From: Agelas oroides
Taxonomy: Eukaryota; Porifera; Demospongiae; Agelasida; Agelasidae
Assembly: GCA_949130485.1 (NCBI GenBank)
Contig: OX422196.1
Location: 2,772,889 to 2,836,888, forward strand
DNA: 64,000 bases
Direction: 5' to 3'
The notes under the pieces were generated by a model. It did not search any database. It saw only the letters and a list, made by a program, of their open reading frames with translations, and had not been told where the DNA came from. Position numbers and translations under genes: made by a program. Positions 10,771 through 24,103 of this stretch are shown here, one piece after another. Each line of letters begins with the position of its first letter. The stretch's first letter is position 1.

Positions 10771-13540
10771 TCAAGTACAGCCACGTTGAGCCATGGTAGA
10801 GTGTAGTAGAGTCAAGTAGAGCCATGGTAGAATGTAGTAGAGTCATGTAGTGTGAAGTAGAACCATGATATACAATGGAGTAGAGCCATGGTAGACTGTA
10901 GTAGAGTCAAGTAGAGTCTAGTAGAGCCATGGTAGATTGTAGTAGAGTCATGTAGTGTGAAGTAGAGCCATGATATACAATGGAGTAGAGCCATGGTAGA
11001 GTGTAGTAGAGTCAAGTAGAGCAAAGTAGAGCAAATGTAGAGTGTAGTGGACTCAAGTAGAGCCAAGTAGAGCCATAGTAGAGTGTAGTAGAGTCAAGTA
11101 GAGACAAGTAGAGCCACGGTAGAATGTAGTAGAGTCATGTAGAGTCAAGAAGAGCCATGGTAGAATGTAGTAGAGTCATGTAGTGTCAAGTAGAGCCATG
11201 GTACAATTGAGTAGAGCCATGGTAGAGTGTAGTAGAGTCAAGTAGTGCCACGGTAGCATGTAGTATAGAGTCATGTAGAGCCAAGTAGAGCCATGGTAGA
11301 ATGTAGTAGTGTCATGTAGAGTCAAGTAGAGCCATGGTAGAATGTAGTAGAGTCATGTAGTGTCAAGTAGAGCTACGGTCCTATGGAGTAGAGCCATCAT
11401 AGAGTGTAGTAGAGTCAAGTAGAGCCATGGTAGAATGTAGTAGAATCATGTAGTGTCAAGTAGACCCATGGTACAATGGAGTAGAGCCATGGTAGAGTGT
11501 AGTAGAGTCAAGTAGAGCCACGATAGAATGTAGTAGAGGCATACAGAGTCAAGTAGAGCTATGGTAGAATGTAGTATAGAGTCACGTAGAGTCACGAGGA
11601 GCCATGGTAGAATGTAGTAGAGACATGGTAGAGTGTAGTACAGTCAAGTAGAGTCAAGTAGAGCCATGGTAGAATGTAGTAGAGGCATACAGAGTCAAGT
11701 ACAACTATGGTAGAATGCAGTAGAGTCATGTAGAGTCCCGTGGAGCCATGGTAGAATGTAGTAGAGACATGGTAGTGTGTAGTAGAGTCAAGTAGAGCCA
11801 GGTAAAGCCATGGTAGAATGCAGTACAGTCACGTACAGCCAAGTAGAGCCAAGGTAGGGTGTAGTGGACTCAAGTAGAGCCAAGTAGAGCCATGGTAGAG
11901 TGAAGTAGAGTCAAGTAGAGTCAGGTAGAGCCATGGTAGAATGTAGTAGAGTCATGTAGAGTCAAGTCGAGCCATGGTAGAATGTAGTAGAGCCAGATAG
12001 AGGCATGGTAGACTGCATGCAGTAGAGTCAAGTAGAGTCACGTGGATCCATGGTAGGATGTAGTAGCGCCAAGATAGAGTGTAGTAGACAAGTGGAGCCA
12101 GAACTAGCAATAGTATAGTGTAGTAGAGTCAAGTAGAGTCAAGTAGAACCATCGTAGAGTGTAGTAGAGTCAAGTAGAGCCATGGTAGAATGTAGTAGAG
12201 TCATGTAGTGTGAAGTACAGCCATGGTACAATGGAGTACAGCCATGTTAGAGTATAGTAGAGTCATGTAGAGCCAAGTAGAGCCACGGTAGCATGTAGTA
12301 GAGTCATGTAGTACCAAGTAGAGCCATGGTAGAATGTAGTAGAGCGAGGTAGAGCTATGGTAGAATGCAGTAGAGTCAAGTAGAGTCACGTGGAGCCATG
12401 GTAGAATGGAGTACAGCCAAGGTAGAGTGTAGTACAGTCAAGTAGAGTCAAGTAGAGCCATGACAGAATCTAGTAGACTCAAGTAGCGTCAAGTAGAGCC
12501 ATGGTAGAATGTAGTAGAGGCATACAGAGTCAACTAGAGCTATGGTAGAATGTAGTAGAGTCACGTAGAGTCACGTGGAGCCATGGTAGAATGTAGTACA
12601 GTCAAGTAGAGCCAAGTAGTGCCATGGTAGAGTGTAGTAGAGTCAAGTAGAGCCAAGTAGAGCCATGGTAGAGTGTAGTAGAGCCAAGTAGAGCCATTGT
12701 AGAAAGTAGTAGAGTCATGTAGTGTGAAGTACAGCGATGGTACAATGGAGTAAAGCCATGGTAGAGTGTAGTAGAGTCATGTAGAGCCAAGTAGAGCCAC
12801 GGTAGCATGTAGTAGATTCATGTAGTACCAAGTAGAGCCATGGTAGAATGTAGTAGAGCCAGGTACAGCCATGGTAGATTGCAGTAGAGTCAAGTAGAGT
12901 CACGTGGAGCCATGTTAGAATGAAGTAGAGCCAAGGTAGAGTGTAGTACAGTCGAGTAGAGTCAAGTAGAACCATTACAGAATGTAGTAGAGTCAAGTAT
13001 CGTCAAGTAGAGCGATGGTAGAATGTAGTAGAGTCACATAGAGTCATGTGGAGCCATGGTAGATTGTAGTAGAGACATGGTAGAGTGTAGTAGAGTCCAG
13101 TAAAGCCAAGTAGTGCCATGGTAGAGTGTAGTAGAGTCAAGTAGAGTCAAGTAGAGCCACGGTAGCATGTAGTAGAGTCATGTAGAGCGAAGTAGAGCCA
13201 TAGTAGAGTGTAGTAGAGTCAAGTAGAGCCACGGTAGCATGTAGTAGAGTCATGTAGAGCCAAGTAGAGCCATGGTAGACAGTAGTAGAGTCAAGTAGAG
13301 CCAAGTAGAGCCAAGGTAGAGTGTAGTGCACTCAAGTAGAGCCAAGTAGAGCCATGGTAGAGTGTAGTAGAGTCAAGTAGAGTCAAGTATAGCCATGGTA
13401 GAATGTAGTAGAGTCAAGTAGAGACAAGTATAGCCATGGTAGAATGTAGTAGAGTAATGTAGAGTCAAGTAGAGCCATGGTAGAATGTAGTAGAGTCATG
13501 TAGTGTCAAGTAGAGCCATGGTACAATGGAGTAGAGCCAT
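10764..13540 (+). repeat. Array B duplicated segment, copy 1 (partner at about 15.31-18.12 kb)
   Basis: The segment is colinear with about 15,314-18,118. The offset starts at 4,550 bp, gains a 31-bp monomer trimer near 10,910, and settles at 4,578 bp by 12.2 kb. Landmarks include CCACGTTGAG (10781/15331), the AAGTCGAGCC variant near 11,966/16,547, and the ACAGCGATGG anchor (12731/17309). GACTGCATGCAGTAG near 12,011 has a 4-bp insertion that copy 2 lacks. Confidence 0.85.
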
Positions 13541-13698
13541 GGTAGAATGAAGTAGAGTGTGTAATACAGTCAAGTAGAGCCAAGTAGTGCCATGGTAGAG
13601 TGTAGTAGAGTCAAGTAGAGCCAAGTAGAGCCATGGTAGAGTGTAGTAGAGCCAAGTAGAGCCATTGTAGAAAGTAGTAGAGTCATGTAGTGTGAAGT
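12731..13698 (+). repeat. Array B unit 1 (968 bp), deletion-bearing
   Basis: Measured between ACAGCGATGG anchors. It is 1,410 bp shorter than its partner at 17,309-19,686 (2,378 bp). The missing part maps to the irregular joint near 13,541-13,566. The 1,410-bp figure also equals the shift in offset from 4,578 to 5,988 bp across that joint, so two measurements agree. Confidence 0.85.
13541..13570 (+). other. Deletion joint (1,410 bp missing)
   Basis: Here GAATGAAGTAGAGTGTGTAA breaks the regular monomer phase. Sequence to the left matches 18,118 and before (offset 4,578). Sequence to the right matches from about 19,545 (TGTGTAATACAGTCAAG, offset 5,988). The difference in offset is 1,410 bp, the length lost here relative to the second copy. 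Confidence 0.78.
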
Positions 13699-15180
13699 AC
13701 AGCGATGGTACAATGGAGTAAAGCCATGGTAGAGTGTAGTAGAGTCATGTAGAGCCAAGTAGAGCCACGGTAGCATGTAGTAGATTCATGTAGTACCAAG
13801 TAGAGCCATGGTAGAATATAGTAGAGCCAGGTAGAGCCATGGTAGAATGCAGTTGAGTCAAGTAGAGTCACGTGGAGCCATGGTAGAATGAAGTAGAGCC
13901 AAGGTAGAGTGTAGTACAGTCGAGTAGATTCAAGTAGAGCCATGACAGAATGTAGTAGAGTCAAGTATCGTCAAGTAGAGCGATGGTAGAATGTAGTAGA
14001 GTCACATAGAGTTATGTGGAGCCATGGTAGATTGTAGTAGAGACATGGTAGAGTGTAGTAGAGCCAAGGAGGGCGATGGTAGAGTGTAGTAGAGTCAAGT
14101 ATTGTCAAGTAGAGCCACGGTAGCATGTACTAGAGTCATGTAGAGCGAACTAGAGCCATAGTAGAGTGTAGTAGAGTCAAGTAGAGCCACGGTAGCATGT
14201 AGTAGAGTCATGTAGAGCCAAGTAGAGCCATGGTAGAGAGTAGTAGAGTCAAGTAGAGCCAAGTAGAGCCAAGGTAGAGTGTAGTGCACTCAAGTATAGC
14301 CAAGTACAGCCATGGTAGAGTGTAGTATAGTCAAGTAGAGTCAAGTATAGCCATGGTAGAATGTAGTAGAGTCATGTAGAGTCAAGTAGAGCCATGGTAG
14401 AATGTAGTAGAGTCATGTAGTGTCAAGTAGAGCCATGGTACAATGGAGTAGAGCCATGGTAGAGTGTAGTAGAGTCAAGTAGAGCCACGGTTGCATGTAG
14501 TATAGAGTCATGTAGAGCCAAGTGGAGCCATGGTAGAATGTAGTAGAGTCATGTAGAGTCAAGTAGAGCCATGGTATAATGTAGTAGAGTCATGTAGTAT
14601 CCAGTAGAGCCATGGTACAATGGAGTAGAGCCATCGTAGAGTGTAGTAGAGTCAAGTAGAGCCATGGTAGAATGTAGTAGAATCATGTAGTATCAAGTAG
14701 AGCCATGGTACAATGGAGTAGAGTCATGGTAGAGTGTAGTAGACTCATGTAGAGCCACGGTTGAATGTAGTAGAGACATACAGAGTCAAGTAGAGCTATG
14801 GTAGAATGCAGTAGAGTCACATAGAGTCACGTGGAGCCATGGTAGAATGTAGTAGAGACATGGTAGAGTGTAGTATAGTCAAGTAGAGTCAAGTAGAGCC
14901 ATGGCAGAATGTAGTAGAGTCAAGTAGAGTCAAGTAGATCCATGGTAGAATGTAGTAGAGGCATACAGAGTCAAGTACAACTATGGTAGAATGCAGTAGA
15001 GTCACGTAGAGTCCCGTGGAGCCATGGTAGAATGTAGTAGAGACATGGTAGGGTGTAGTAGAGTCAAGTAGAGCCAGGTAAAGCCATGGTAGAGTGTAGT
15101 ACAGTCACGTAGAGCCAAGTAGAGCCAAGGTAGGGTATAGTGGACTCAAGTAGAGCCAAGTAGAGCCATGGTAGAGTGTA
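13571..15180 (+). repeat. Array B segment matching 19.56-21.17 kb
   Basis: Colinear with 19,559-21,168 at an offset of 5,988 bp. Landmarks are the 13699/19687 anchor, GTAGAATATAG near 13,811/19,799, CAGTTGAGTCAAG near 13,850/19,838 and GTATTGTCAAG near 14,099/20,087. Near 15,180 it switches to sequence resembling 34.02 kb, with GTAGAACAATGG. Confidence 0.8.
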
Positions 15181-17308
15181 GTAGAGTCAAGTAGAACAAT
15201 GGTAGAGTGTTGGAAAGTCAAGTAGAGTCAAGAAGAGCCATGGTAGAATTCAGTAGAATCATGTAGTGTCAAGTAGAGCCACAGTACAATGGAGTAGAGC
15301 CATGGTAGAGTGTAGTAGAGTCAAGTACAGCCACGTTGAGCCATGGTAGAGTGTAGTAGAGTCAAGTAGAGCCATGGTAGAATGTAGTAGAGTCATGTAG
15401 TGTGAAGTAGAACCATGATATACAATGGAGTAGAGCCATGGTAGACTGTAGTAGAGTCAAGTAGAGCCATAGTAGAGTGTAGTAGAGTCTAGTAGAGCCA
15501 TGGTAGATTGTAGTAGAGTCATGTAGTGTGAAGTAGAGCCATGATATACAATGGAGTAGAGCCATGGTAGAGTGTAGTAGAGTCAAGTAGAGCAAAGTAG
15601 AGCAAATGTAGAGTGTAGTGGACTCAAGTAGAGCCAAGTAGAGCCATAGTAGAGCCATAGTAGAGTGTAGTAGAGTCAAGTAGAGACAAGTAGAGCCACG
15701 GTAGAATGTAGTAGAGTCATGTAGAGTCAAGAAGAGCCATGGTAGAATGTAGTAGAGTCATGTAGTGTCAAGTAGAGCCATGGTACAATGGAGTAGAGCC
15801 ATGGTAGAGTGTAGTAGAGTCAAGTAGTGCCACGGTAGCATGTAGTATAGAGTCATGTAGAGCCAAGTAGAGCCATGGTAGAATGTAGTAGTGTCATGTA
15901 GAGTCAAGTAGAGCCATGGTAGAATGTAGTAGAGTCATGTAGTGTCAAGTAGAGCCACGGTACTATGGAGTAGAGCCATCATAGAGTGTAGTAGAGTCAA
16001 GTAGAGCCATGGTAGAATGTAGTAGAATCATGTAGTGTCAAGTAGACCCATGGTACAATGGAGTAGAGCCATGGTAGAGTGTAGTAGAGTCAAGTAGAGC
16101 CACGATAGAATGTAGTAGAGGCATACAGAGTCAAGTAGAGCTATGGTAGAATGTAGTATAGAGTCACGTAGAGTCACGAGGAGCCATGGTAGAATGTAGT
16201 AGAGACATGGTAGAGTGTAGTACAGTCAAGTAGAGTCAAGTAGAGCCATGGTAGAATGTAGTAGAGGCATACAGAGTCAAGTACAACTATGGTAGAATGC
16301 AGTAGAGTCATGTAGAGTCCCGTGGAGCCATGGTAGAATGTAGTAGAGACATGGTAGGGTGTAGTAGAGTCAAGAAGAGCCAGGTAAAGCCATGGTAGAA
16401 TGCAGTACAGTCACGTACAGCCAAGTAGAGCCAAGGTAGGGTGTAGTGGACTCAAGTAGAGCCAAGTAGAGCCATGGTAGAGTGAAGTAGAGTCAAGTAG
16501 AGTCAGGTAGAGCCATGGTAGAATGTAGTAGAGTCATGTAGAGTCAAGTCGAGCCATGGTAGAATGTAGTAGAGCCAGATAGAGGCATGGTAGACTGCAG
16601 TAGAGTCAAGTAGAGTCACGTGGATCCATGGTAGGATGTAGTAGCGCCAAGATAGAGTGTAGTAGACAAGTAGAGCCAGAACTAGCAATAGTATAGTGTA
16701 GTAGAGTCAAGTAGAGTCAAGTAGAACCATCGTAGAGTGTAGTAGAGTCAAGTAGAGCCATGGTAGAATGTAGTAGAGTCATGTAGTGTGAAGTACAGCC
16801 ATGGTAGAATGGAGTACAGCCATGTTAGAGTATAGTAGAGTCATGTAGAGCCAAGTAGAGCCACGGTAGCATGTAGTAGAGTCATGTAGTACCAAGTAGA
16901 GCCATGGTAGAATGTAGTAGACCCAGGTAGAGCAATGGTAGAATGCAGTAGAGTCAAGTAGAGTCACGTGGAGCCATGGTAGAATGAAGTAGAGCGAAGG
17001 TAGAGTGTAGTACAGTCAAGTAGAGTCAAGTAGAGCCATGACAGAATGTAGTAGACTCAAGTAGCGTCAAGTAGAGCCATGGTAGAATGTAGTAGAGGCA
17101 TACAGAGTCAACTAGAGCTATGGTAGAATGTAGTAGAGTCACGTAGAGTCACGTGGAGCCATGGTAGAATGTAGTACAGTCAAGTAGAGCCAAGTAGTGC
17201 CATGGTAGAGTGTAGTAGAGTCAAGTAGAGCCAAGTAGAGCCATGGTAGAGTGTAGTAGAGCCAAGTAGAGCCATTGTAGAAAGTAGTAGAGTCATGTAG
17301 TGTGAAGT
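13699..17308 (+). repeat. Array B unit 2 (3,610 bp), composite
   Basis: The anchor-to-anchor length is 1.5 kb over the usual 2.1 kb. It includes the start of the second duplicate segment (from about 15.31 kb). With unit 1 it sums to 4,578 bp, exactly the offset of the local duplication. Confidence 0.78.
15181..15730 (+). repeat. GAACAATGG / ATGATATACAATGG subsegment
   Basis: Contains GTAGAACAATGGTAGAGTG near 15,192, followed by AAGAAGAGCCATGG and GAATTCAGTAGAATCATG near 15,230-15,260, then two ATGATATACAATGG variants near 15,415 and 15,542. The same order recurs near 34.03-34.37 kb, 37.57-37.93 kb, 52.39-52.73 kb and 55.84-56.17 kb. It is therefore a recurrent subblock that marks transitions between B-type and A-type satellite. 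Confidence 0.7.
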
Positions 17309-18118
17309 ACAGCGATGGTACAATGGAGTAAAGCCATGGTAGAGTGTAGTAGAGTCATGTAGAGCCAAGTAGAGCCACGGTAGCATGTAGTAGATTCATG
17401 TAGTACCAAGTAGAGCCATGGTAGAATGTAGTAGAGCCAGGTACAGCCATGGTAGATTGCAGTAGAGTCAAGTAGAGTCACGTGGTGCCATGTTAGAATG
17501 AAGTAGAGCCAAGGTAGAGTGTAGTACAGTCGAGTAGAGTCAAGTAGAACCATTACAGAATGTAGTAGAGTCAAGTATCGTCAAGTAGAGCGATGGTAGA
17601 ATGTAGTAGAGTCACATAGAGTCATGTGGAGCCATGGTAGATTGTAGTAGAGACATGGTAGAGTGTAGTAGAGTCAAGTAAAGCCAAGTAGTGCCATGGT
17701 AGAGTGTAGTAGAGTCAAGTAGAGTCAAGTAGAGCCACGGTAGCATGTAGTAGAGTCATGTAGAGCGAAGTAGAGCCATAGTAGAGTGTAGTAGAGTCAA
17801 GTAGAGCCACGGTAGCATGTAGTAGAGTCATATAGAGCCAAGTAGAGCCATGGTAGACAGTAGTAGAGTCAAGTAGAGCCAAGTAGAGCCAAGGTAGAGT
17901 GTAGTGCACTCAAGTAGAGCCAAGTAGAGCCATGGTAGAGTGTAGTAGAGTCAAGTAGAGTCAAGTATAGCCATGGTAGAATGTAGTAGAGTCAAGTAGA
18001 GACAAGTATAGCCATGGTAGAATGTAGTAGAGTCATGTAGAGTCAAGTAGAGCCATGGTAGAATGTAGTAGAGTCATGTAGTGTCAAGTAGAGCCATGGT
18101 ACAATGGAGTAGAACCAT
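15314..18118 (+). repeat. Array B duplicated segment, copy 2
   Basis: Partner of 10,764-13,540. Compared with copy 1 it carries an extra 31-bp trimer near 15,460-15,490 and lacks the 4-bp GCAT insertion. Downstream of 18,118 it continues into 1.41 kb of satellite that copy 1 has lost. Confidence 0.84.
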
Positions 18119-19686
18119 GTTAGAGTGTAGTAGAGTCAAGTAGAGCCACGGTAGCATGTAGTATAGAGTCATGTAGAGCCAAGTAGAGCCATGGTAGAAT
18201 GTAGTAGAGTCATGTAGAGTCAAGTAGAGCCATGGTAGAATGTAGTAGAGTCATGTAGTGTCAAGTAGAGCCATGGTACAATGGAGTAGAGCCATCGTAG
18301 AGTGTAGTAGAGTCAAGTAGAGCCATGGTAGAATGTAGTAGAATCATGTAGTGTCAAGTAGAGCCATGGTACAATGGAGTAGAGTCATGGTAGAGTGTAG
18401 TAGAGTCAAGTAGAGCCACGGTAGAATGTAGTAGAGACATACAGAGTCAAGTAAAGCTATGGTAGAATGTAGTAGAGTCACGTAGAGTCACGTGGAGCCA
18501 TTGTAGAATGTAGTAGAGACATGGTAGAGTGTAGTACAGTCAAGTAGAGTCAAGTAGAGCCATGGCAGAATGTATAGTAGAGTCAAGTAGAGTCAAGTAG
18601 ATCCATGGTAGAATGTAGTAGAGGCATACAGAGTCAAGTACAACTATGGTAGAATGCAGTACAGTCACGTAGAGTCCCGTGGAGCCATGGTAGAATGTAG
18701 TGGAGACATGGTAGGGTGTAGTAGAGTGAAGTAGAGCCAGGTAAAGCCATGGTGGAGTGTAGTACAGTGACGTAGAGCGAAGTAGAGCCAAGGTAGGGTG
18801 TAGTGGACTCAAGTAGAGCCAAGTAGAGCCATGGTAGAGTGAAGTAGAGTCAAGTAGAGTCAGGTAGAGCCATGGTAGAATGTAGTAGAGTCATGTAGAG
18901 TCAAGTAGAGCCATGGTAGAATGTAGTAGAGCCAGATAGAGGCATGGTAGACTGCAGTAGAGTCAAGTAGAGTCACGTGGATCCATGGTAGGATGTAGTA
19001 GCGCCAAGATAGAGTGTAGTAGACAAGTAGAGCCAGAACTAGCAATAGTATAGTGTAGTAGAGTCAAGTAGAGTCAAGTAGAACCATCGTAGAGTGTAGT
19101 AGAGTCAAGTAGAGCCATGGTAGAATGTAGTAGAGTCATGTAGTGTGAAGTACAGCCATGGTAGAATGGAGTACAGCCATGTTAGAGTATAGTAGAGTCA
19201 TGTAGAGCCAAGTAGAGCCACGGTAGCATGTAGTAGAGTCATGTAGTACCAAGTAGAGCCATGGTAGAATGTAGTAGACCCAGGTAGAGCAATGGTAGAA
19301 TGCAGTAGAGTCAAGTAGAGTCACGTGGAGCCATGGTAGAATGAAGTAGAGCCAAGGTAGAGTGTAGTACAGTCAAGTAGAGTCAAGTAGAGCCATGACA
19401 GAATGTAGTAGACTCAAGTAGCGTCAAGTAGAGCCATGGTAGAATGTAGTAGAGGCATACAGAGTCAACTAGAGCTATGGTAGAATGTAGTAGAGTCACG
19501 TAGAGTCACGTGGAGCCATGGTAGAATGTAGAAGAGACATGGTAGTGTGTAATACAGTCAAGTAGAGCCAAGTAGTGCCATGGTAGAGTGTAGTAGAGTC
19601 AAGTAGAGCCAAGTAGAGCCATGGTAGAGTGTAGTAGAGCCAAGTAGAGCCATTGTAGAAAGTAGTAGAGTCATGTAGTGTGAAGT
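17309..19686 (+). repeat. Array B unit 3 (2,378 bp)
   Basis: An intact form of unit 1. It is the left-block counterpart of 42,745-45,450 (2,706 bp). The 328-bp difference is fully explained by right-block duplications (a 277-bp tandem repeat containing a 41-bp repeat, plus one extra GTCACGTAGA decamer). Confidence 0.83.
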
Positions 19687-22600
19687 ACAGCGATGGTACA
19701 ATGGAGTAAAGCCATGGTAGAGTGTAGTAGAGTCATGTAGAGCCAAGTAGAGCCACGGTAGCATGTAGTAGATTCATGTAGTACCAAGTAGAGCCATGGT
19801 AGAATATAGTAGAGCCAGGTAGAGCCATGGTAGAATGCAGTTGAGTCAAGTAGAGTCACGTGGAGCCATGGTAGAATGAAGTAGAGCCAAGGTAGAGTGT
19901 AGTACAGTCGAGTAGATTCAAGTAGAGCCATGACAGAATGTAGTAGAGTCAAGTATCGTCAAGTAGAGCGATGGTAGAATGTAGTAGAGTTACATAGAGT
20001 TATGTGGAGCCATGGTAGATTGTAGTAGAGACATGGTAGAGTGTAGTAGAGCCAAGGAGTGCGATGGTAGAGTGTAGTAGAGTCAAGTATTGTCAAGTAG
20101 AGCCACGGTAGCATGTACTAGAGTCATGTAGAGCGAACTAGAGCCATAGTAGAGTGTAGTAGAGTCAAGTAGAGCCACGGTAGCATGTAGTAGAGTCATG
20201 TAGAGCCACGTAGAGCCATGGTAGAGAGTAGTAGAGTCAAGTAGAGCCAAGTAGAGCCAAGGTAGAGTGTAGTGCACTCAAGTATAGCCAAGTACAGCCA
20301 TGGTAGAGTGTAGTATAGTCAAGTAGAGTCAAGTATAGCCATGGTAGAATGTAGTAGAGTCATGTAGAGTCAAGTAGAGCCATGGTAGAATGTAGTAGAG
20401 TCATGTAGTGTCAAGTAGAGCCATGGTACAATGGAGTAGAGCCATGGTAGAGTGTAGTAGAGTCAAGTAGAGCCACGGTAGCATGTAGTATAGAGTCATG
20501 TAGAGCCAAGTGGAGCCATGGTAGAATGTAGTAGAGTCATGTAGAGTCAAGTAGAGCCATGGTAGAATGTAGTAGAGTCATGTAGCATCCAGTAGAGCCA
20601 TGGTACAATGGAGTAGAGCCATCGTAGAGTGTAGTAGAGTCAAGTAGAGCCATGGTAGAATGTAGTAGAATCATGTAGTATCAAGTAGAGCCATGGTACA
20701 ATGGAGTAGAGTCATGGTAGAGTGTAGTAGACTCATGTAGAGCCACGGTTTAATGTAGTCAAGACATACAGAGTCAAGTAGAGCTATGGTAGAATGCAGT
20801 AGAGTCACATAGAGTCACGTGGAGCCATGGTAGAATGTAGTAGAGACATGGTAGAGTGTAGTATAGTCAAGTAGAGTCAAGTAGAGCCATGGCAGAATGT
20901 AGTAGACTCAAGTAGAGTCAAGTAGATCCATGGTAGAATGTAGTAGAGGCATACAGAGTCAAGTACAACTATGGTAGAATGCAGTAGAGTCACGTAGAGT
21001 CCCGTGGAGCCATGGTAGAATGTAGTAGAGACATGGTAGGGTGTAGTAGAGTCAAGTAGAGCCAGGTAAAGCCATGGTAGAGTGTAGTACAGTCACGTAG
21101 AGCCAAGTAGAGCCAAGGTAGGGTATAGTGGACTCAAGTAGAGCCAAGTAGAGCCATGGTAGAGTGAAGTAGAGTCAAGTAGGTTCTGGTAGAGCCATGG
21201 TAGAATGTAGTAGAGTCATGTAGAGTCAAGTAGAGCCATGGTAGAATGTAGTAGAGCCAGATAGAGCCATGGTAGAGTGCAGTAGAGTCAAGTAGAGTCA
21301 CGTGGATCCATGGTAGGATGTAGTAGCGCCAAGATAGAGTGTAGTAGAGACAAGTAGAGCTAGGTCTAGCAATGATATAGTGTAGTAGAGTCAAGTAGAG
21401 CCAACTAGAGCCATCGTAGAGTGTAGTAGAGTCAAGTAGAGCCATGGTAGAATGTAGTAGAGTCATGTAGTGTCAAGTAGGACCTTGGTACGATGGTGTA
21501 GAGCCATGGTAGAGTGTAGTAGACTCAAGGAGAGCCACAGTAGCATGTAGTAGAGTCATGTACAGACAAGTAGGGCCTTAGTAGAGTGTAGAAGAATCAA
21601 GTAGAGACACGGTAGCATGTACTAGAGTCATGTAGAGCCAAGTAGAGCCAATGGTAGAGAGTAGTAGAGTGAAGTAGAGCCAAGTAGAGCCAAGGTAGAG
21701 TGTAGTGCACTCAAGTAGAGCCAAGTACAGCCATGGTAGAGTGTAGTAGAGTCAAGTACAGTCAAGTATAGCCATGATAGAATGTAGTAGAGTCATGTAG
21801 AGTCAAGTAGAGCCATGGTAGAATGTAGTAGACTCATGTAGTGTCAAGTAGAGCCATGGTACAATGGAGTAGAGCCATGGTAGAGTGTAGTAGAGTCAAG
21901 TAGAGCCACGGTAGCATGTACTATAGAGTCATGTAGAGCCAAGTAGAGCCATGGTAGAATGTAGTAGAGTCATGTAGAGTCAAGTAGAGCCATGGTAGAA
22001 TGTAGTAGAGTCATGTAGTGTCAAGTAGAGCCATGCAATGGAGTAGAGCCATGGTAGAGTGTAGTAGAGTCAAGTAGAACCACGATAGAATGTAGTAGAG
22101 GCATACAGAGTCAAGTAGAGCTATGGTAGAATGTAGTAGAGTCACGTAGAGTCACGTGGAGCCATGGTAGAATGTAGTAGAGACATGGTAGAGTGCATGT
22201 AGTACAGTCAAGTAGAGTCAAGTAGAGCCATGGCAGAATGTAGTAGAGTCAAGTAGAGTCAAGTAGAGCCATGGTAGAATGTAGTAGAAGCATACAGAGT
22301 CAAGTAGAATTATGGTAGAATGCAGTAAAGTCACGTAGAGTCCCGTGGAGCCATGGTTGAATGTAGTAGAGACATGGTAGGGTGTAGTAGAGTCAAGTAG
22401 AGCCAGGTAAAGCCATGATAGAGTGTAGTACAGTCACGTAGAGCCAAGTATAGCCATGGTAGAATGTAGTAGAGTCATGTAGAGTCAAGTAGAGCAATGG
22501 TAGAATGTAGTAGACTCATGTAGTGTCAAGTAGAGCCATGGTACAATGGAGTAGAGCCATGGTAGAGTGTAGTAGAGTCAAGTAGAGCCATGGTAGCATG

Positions 22601-24103
22601 TAGTATAGAGTCATGTACAGCCAAGTAGAGCCATGGTAGAATGTAGTAGAGTAATGTAGAGTCAAGTAGAGCCATGGTAGAATGTAGTAGAGTCATGTAG
22701 TGTCAAGTAGAGCCATGGTACAATGGAGTAGAGCCATCGTAGAGTGTAGTAGAGTCAAGTAGAGCCATGGTACAATGGAGTAGAGCCATGGTAGAGTGTA
22801 GTAGAGTCAAGTAGAGCCACGATAGAATGTAGTAGAGGCATACAGAGTCAAGTTGAGCTATGGTAGAAGTTTAGTAGAGTCACGTAGAGTCACGTGGAGC
22901 CATGGTGGAATGTAGTAGAGACATGGTAGAGTGTAGTACAGTCAAGTAGAGTCAAGTAGAGCCATGGAAGAATGTAGTAGAGTCAAGTAGAGTCAAGTAG
23001 AGTCAAGTAGAGTCAAGTAGAGCCATGGTAGAATGTAGTAGAGGCATACAGAGTCAAGTAGAACTATGGTAGAATGCAGTAGAGTCACGTAGAGTCCCGT
23101 GGAGTCATGGTAGAATGTAGTAGAGACATGGTAGGGTGTAGTAGAGTCAAGTAGAGCCAGGTAAAGCCATGGTAGAGTGTAGTACAGTCACGTAGAGCCA
23201 AGTAGAGCCAAGGTAGGGTTTAGTGGACTCAAGTAGAGCCAAGTAGAGCCATGGTAGAGTGAAGTAGAGTCAAGTAGAGTCAGGTAGAGCCATGGTAGAA
23301 TGTAGTAGAGTCATGTAGAGTCAAGTAGAGCCATGGTAGAATGTAGTAGAGCCAGATAGAGCCATGGTAGAGTGCAGTAGAGACAAGTAGAGTCACGTGG
23401 ATCCATGGTAGGATGTAGTATCGCCAAGATAGGGTGTAGTAGACAAGTAGAGCCAGGACTAGCAATAGTATAGTGTAGTAGAGTCAAGTAGAGTCAAGTA
23501 GAACCATCGTAGAGTGTAGTAGAGTCAAGTAGAGCCATGGTAGAATGTAGTAGAGTCATGTAGTGTGAAGTACAGCCATGGTACAATGGAGTAGAGCTAT
23601 GTTAGAGTGTAGTATAGTCATATAGAGCCAGGTAGAGCCACGGTAGCATGTAATAGAGTCATGTAGTACCAAGTTGAGTCATGGTAGAATGTAGAGCCAG
23701 GTAGAGCCATGGTAGAATGCAGTAGAGTCAAGTAGAGTCACGTGGAGCCATGGTAGAATGAAGTAGAGCCAAGGTAGAGTGTAGTACAGTCAAGTAGAGT
23801 CAAGTAGAGCCATGACAGAATGTAGTAGACTCAAGTAGCGTCAAGTAGAGCCATGGTAGAATGTAGTAGAGGTATACAGAGTGAACTAGAGCTATGGTAG
23901 AATGTAGTAGAATCACGTACAGTCACGAGGAGCCATGGTAGAATGTAGAAGAGACATGGTAGAGTGTAGTACAGTCAAGTAGAGCCAAGTAGTGCCATGG
24001 TAGAGTGTAGTAGAGTCAAGTAGAGCCAAGTAGAGCCATGGTAGATTGTAGAAGAGCCAAGTAGAGCCATTGTAGAAAGTAGTAGAGTCATGTAGTGTGA
24101 AGT
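19687..24103 (+). repeat. Array B unit 4 (4,417 bp), compound
   Basis: Counterpart of 45,451-49,837 (4,387 bp). It contains the private landmark TAGGTTCTGGTAG near 21,180 (also 46,851) and GGACCTTGGTACGATGG near 21,480 (also 47,151), which tie the two blocks together. It has small copy-specific changes: CCATGCAATGG near 22,031 (3 bp missing), GTGCATGTAGTAC near 22,193 (4 bp extra), and GAATGTAGAGCCAGG near 23,687, which lacks one GTA. Confidence 0.82.

Noticed and set aside
13854..13860. AP-1 site TGAGTCA
   Set aside because: It occurs here and in a few copies (for example near 36,370) only where GTAG has mutated to GTTG before AGTCA. It is sporadic, not a conserved part of the unit.
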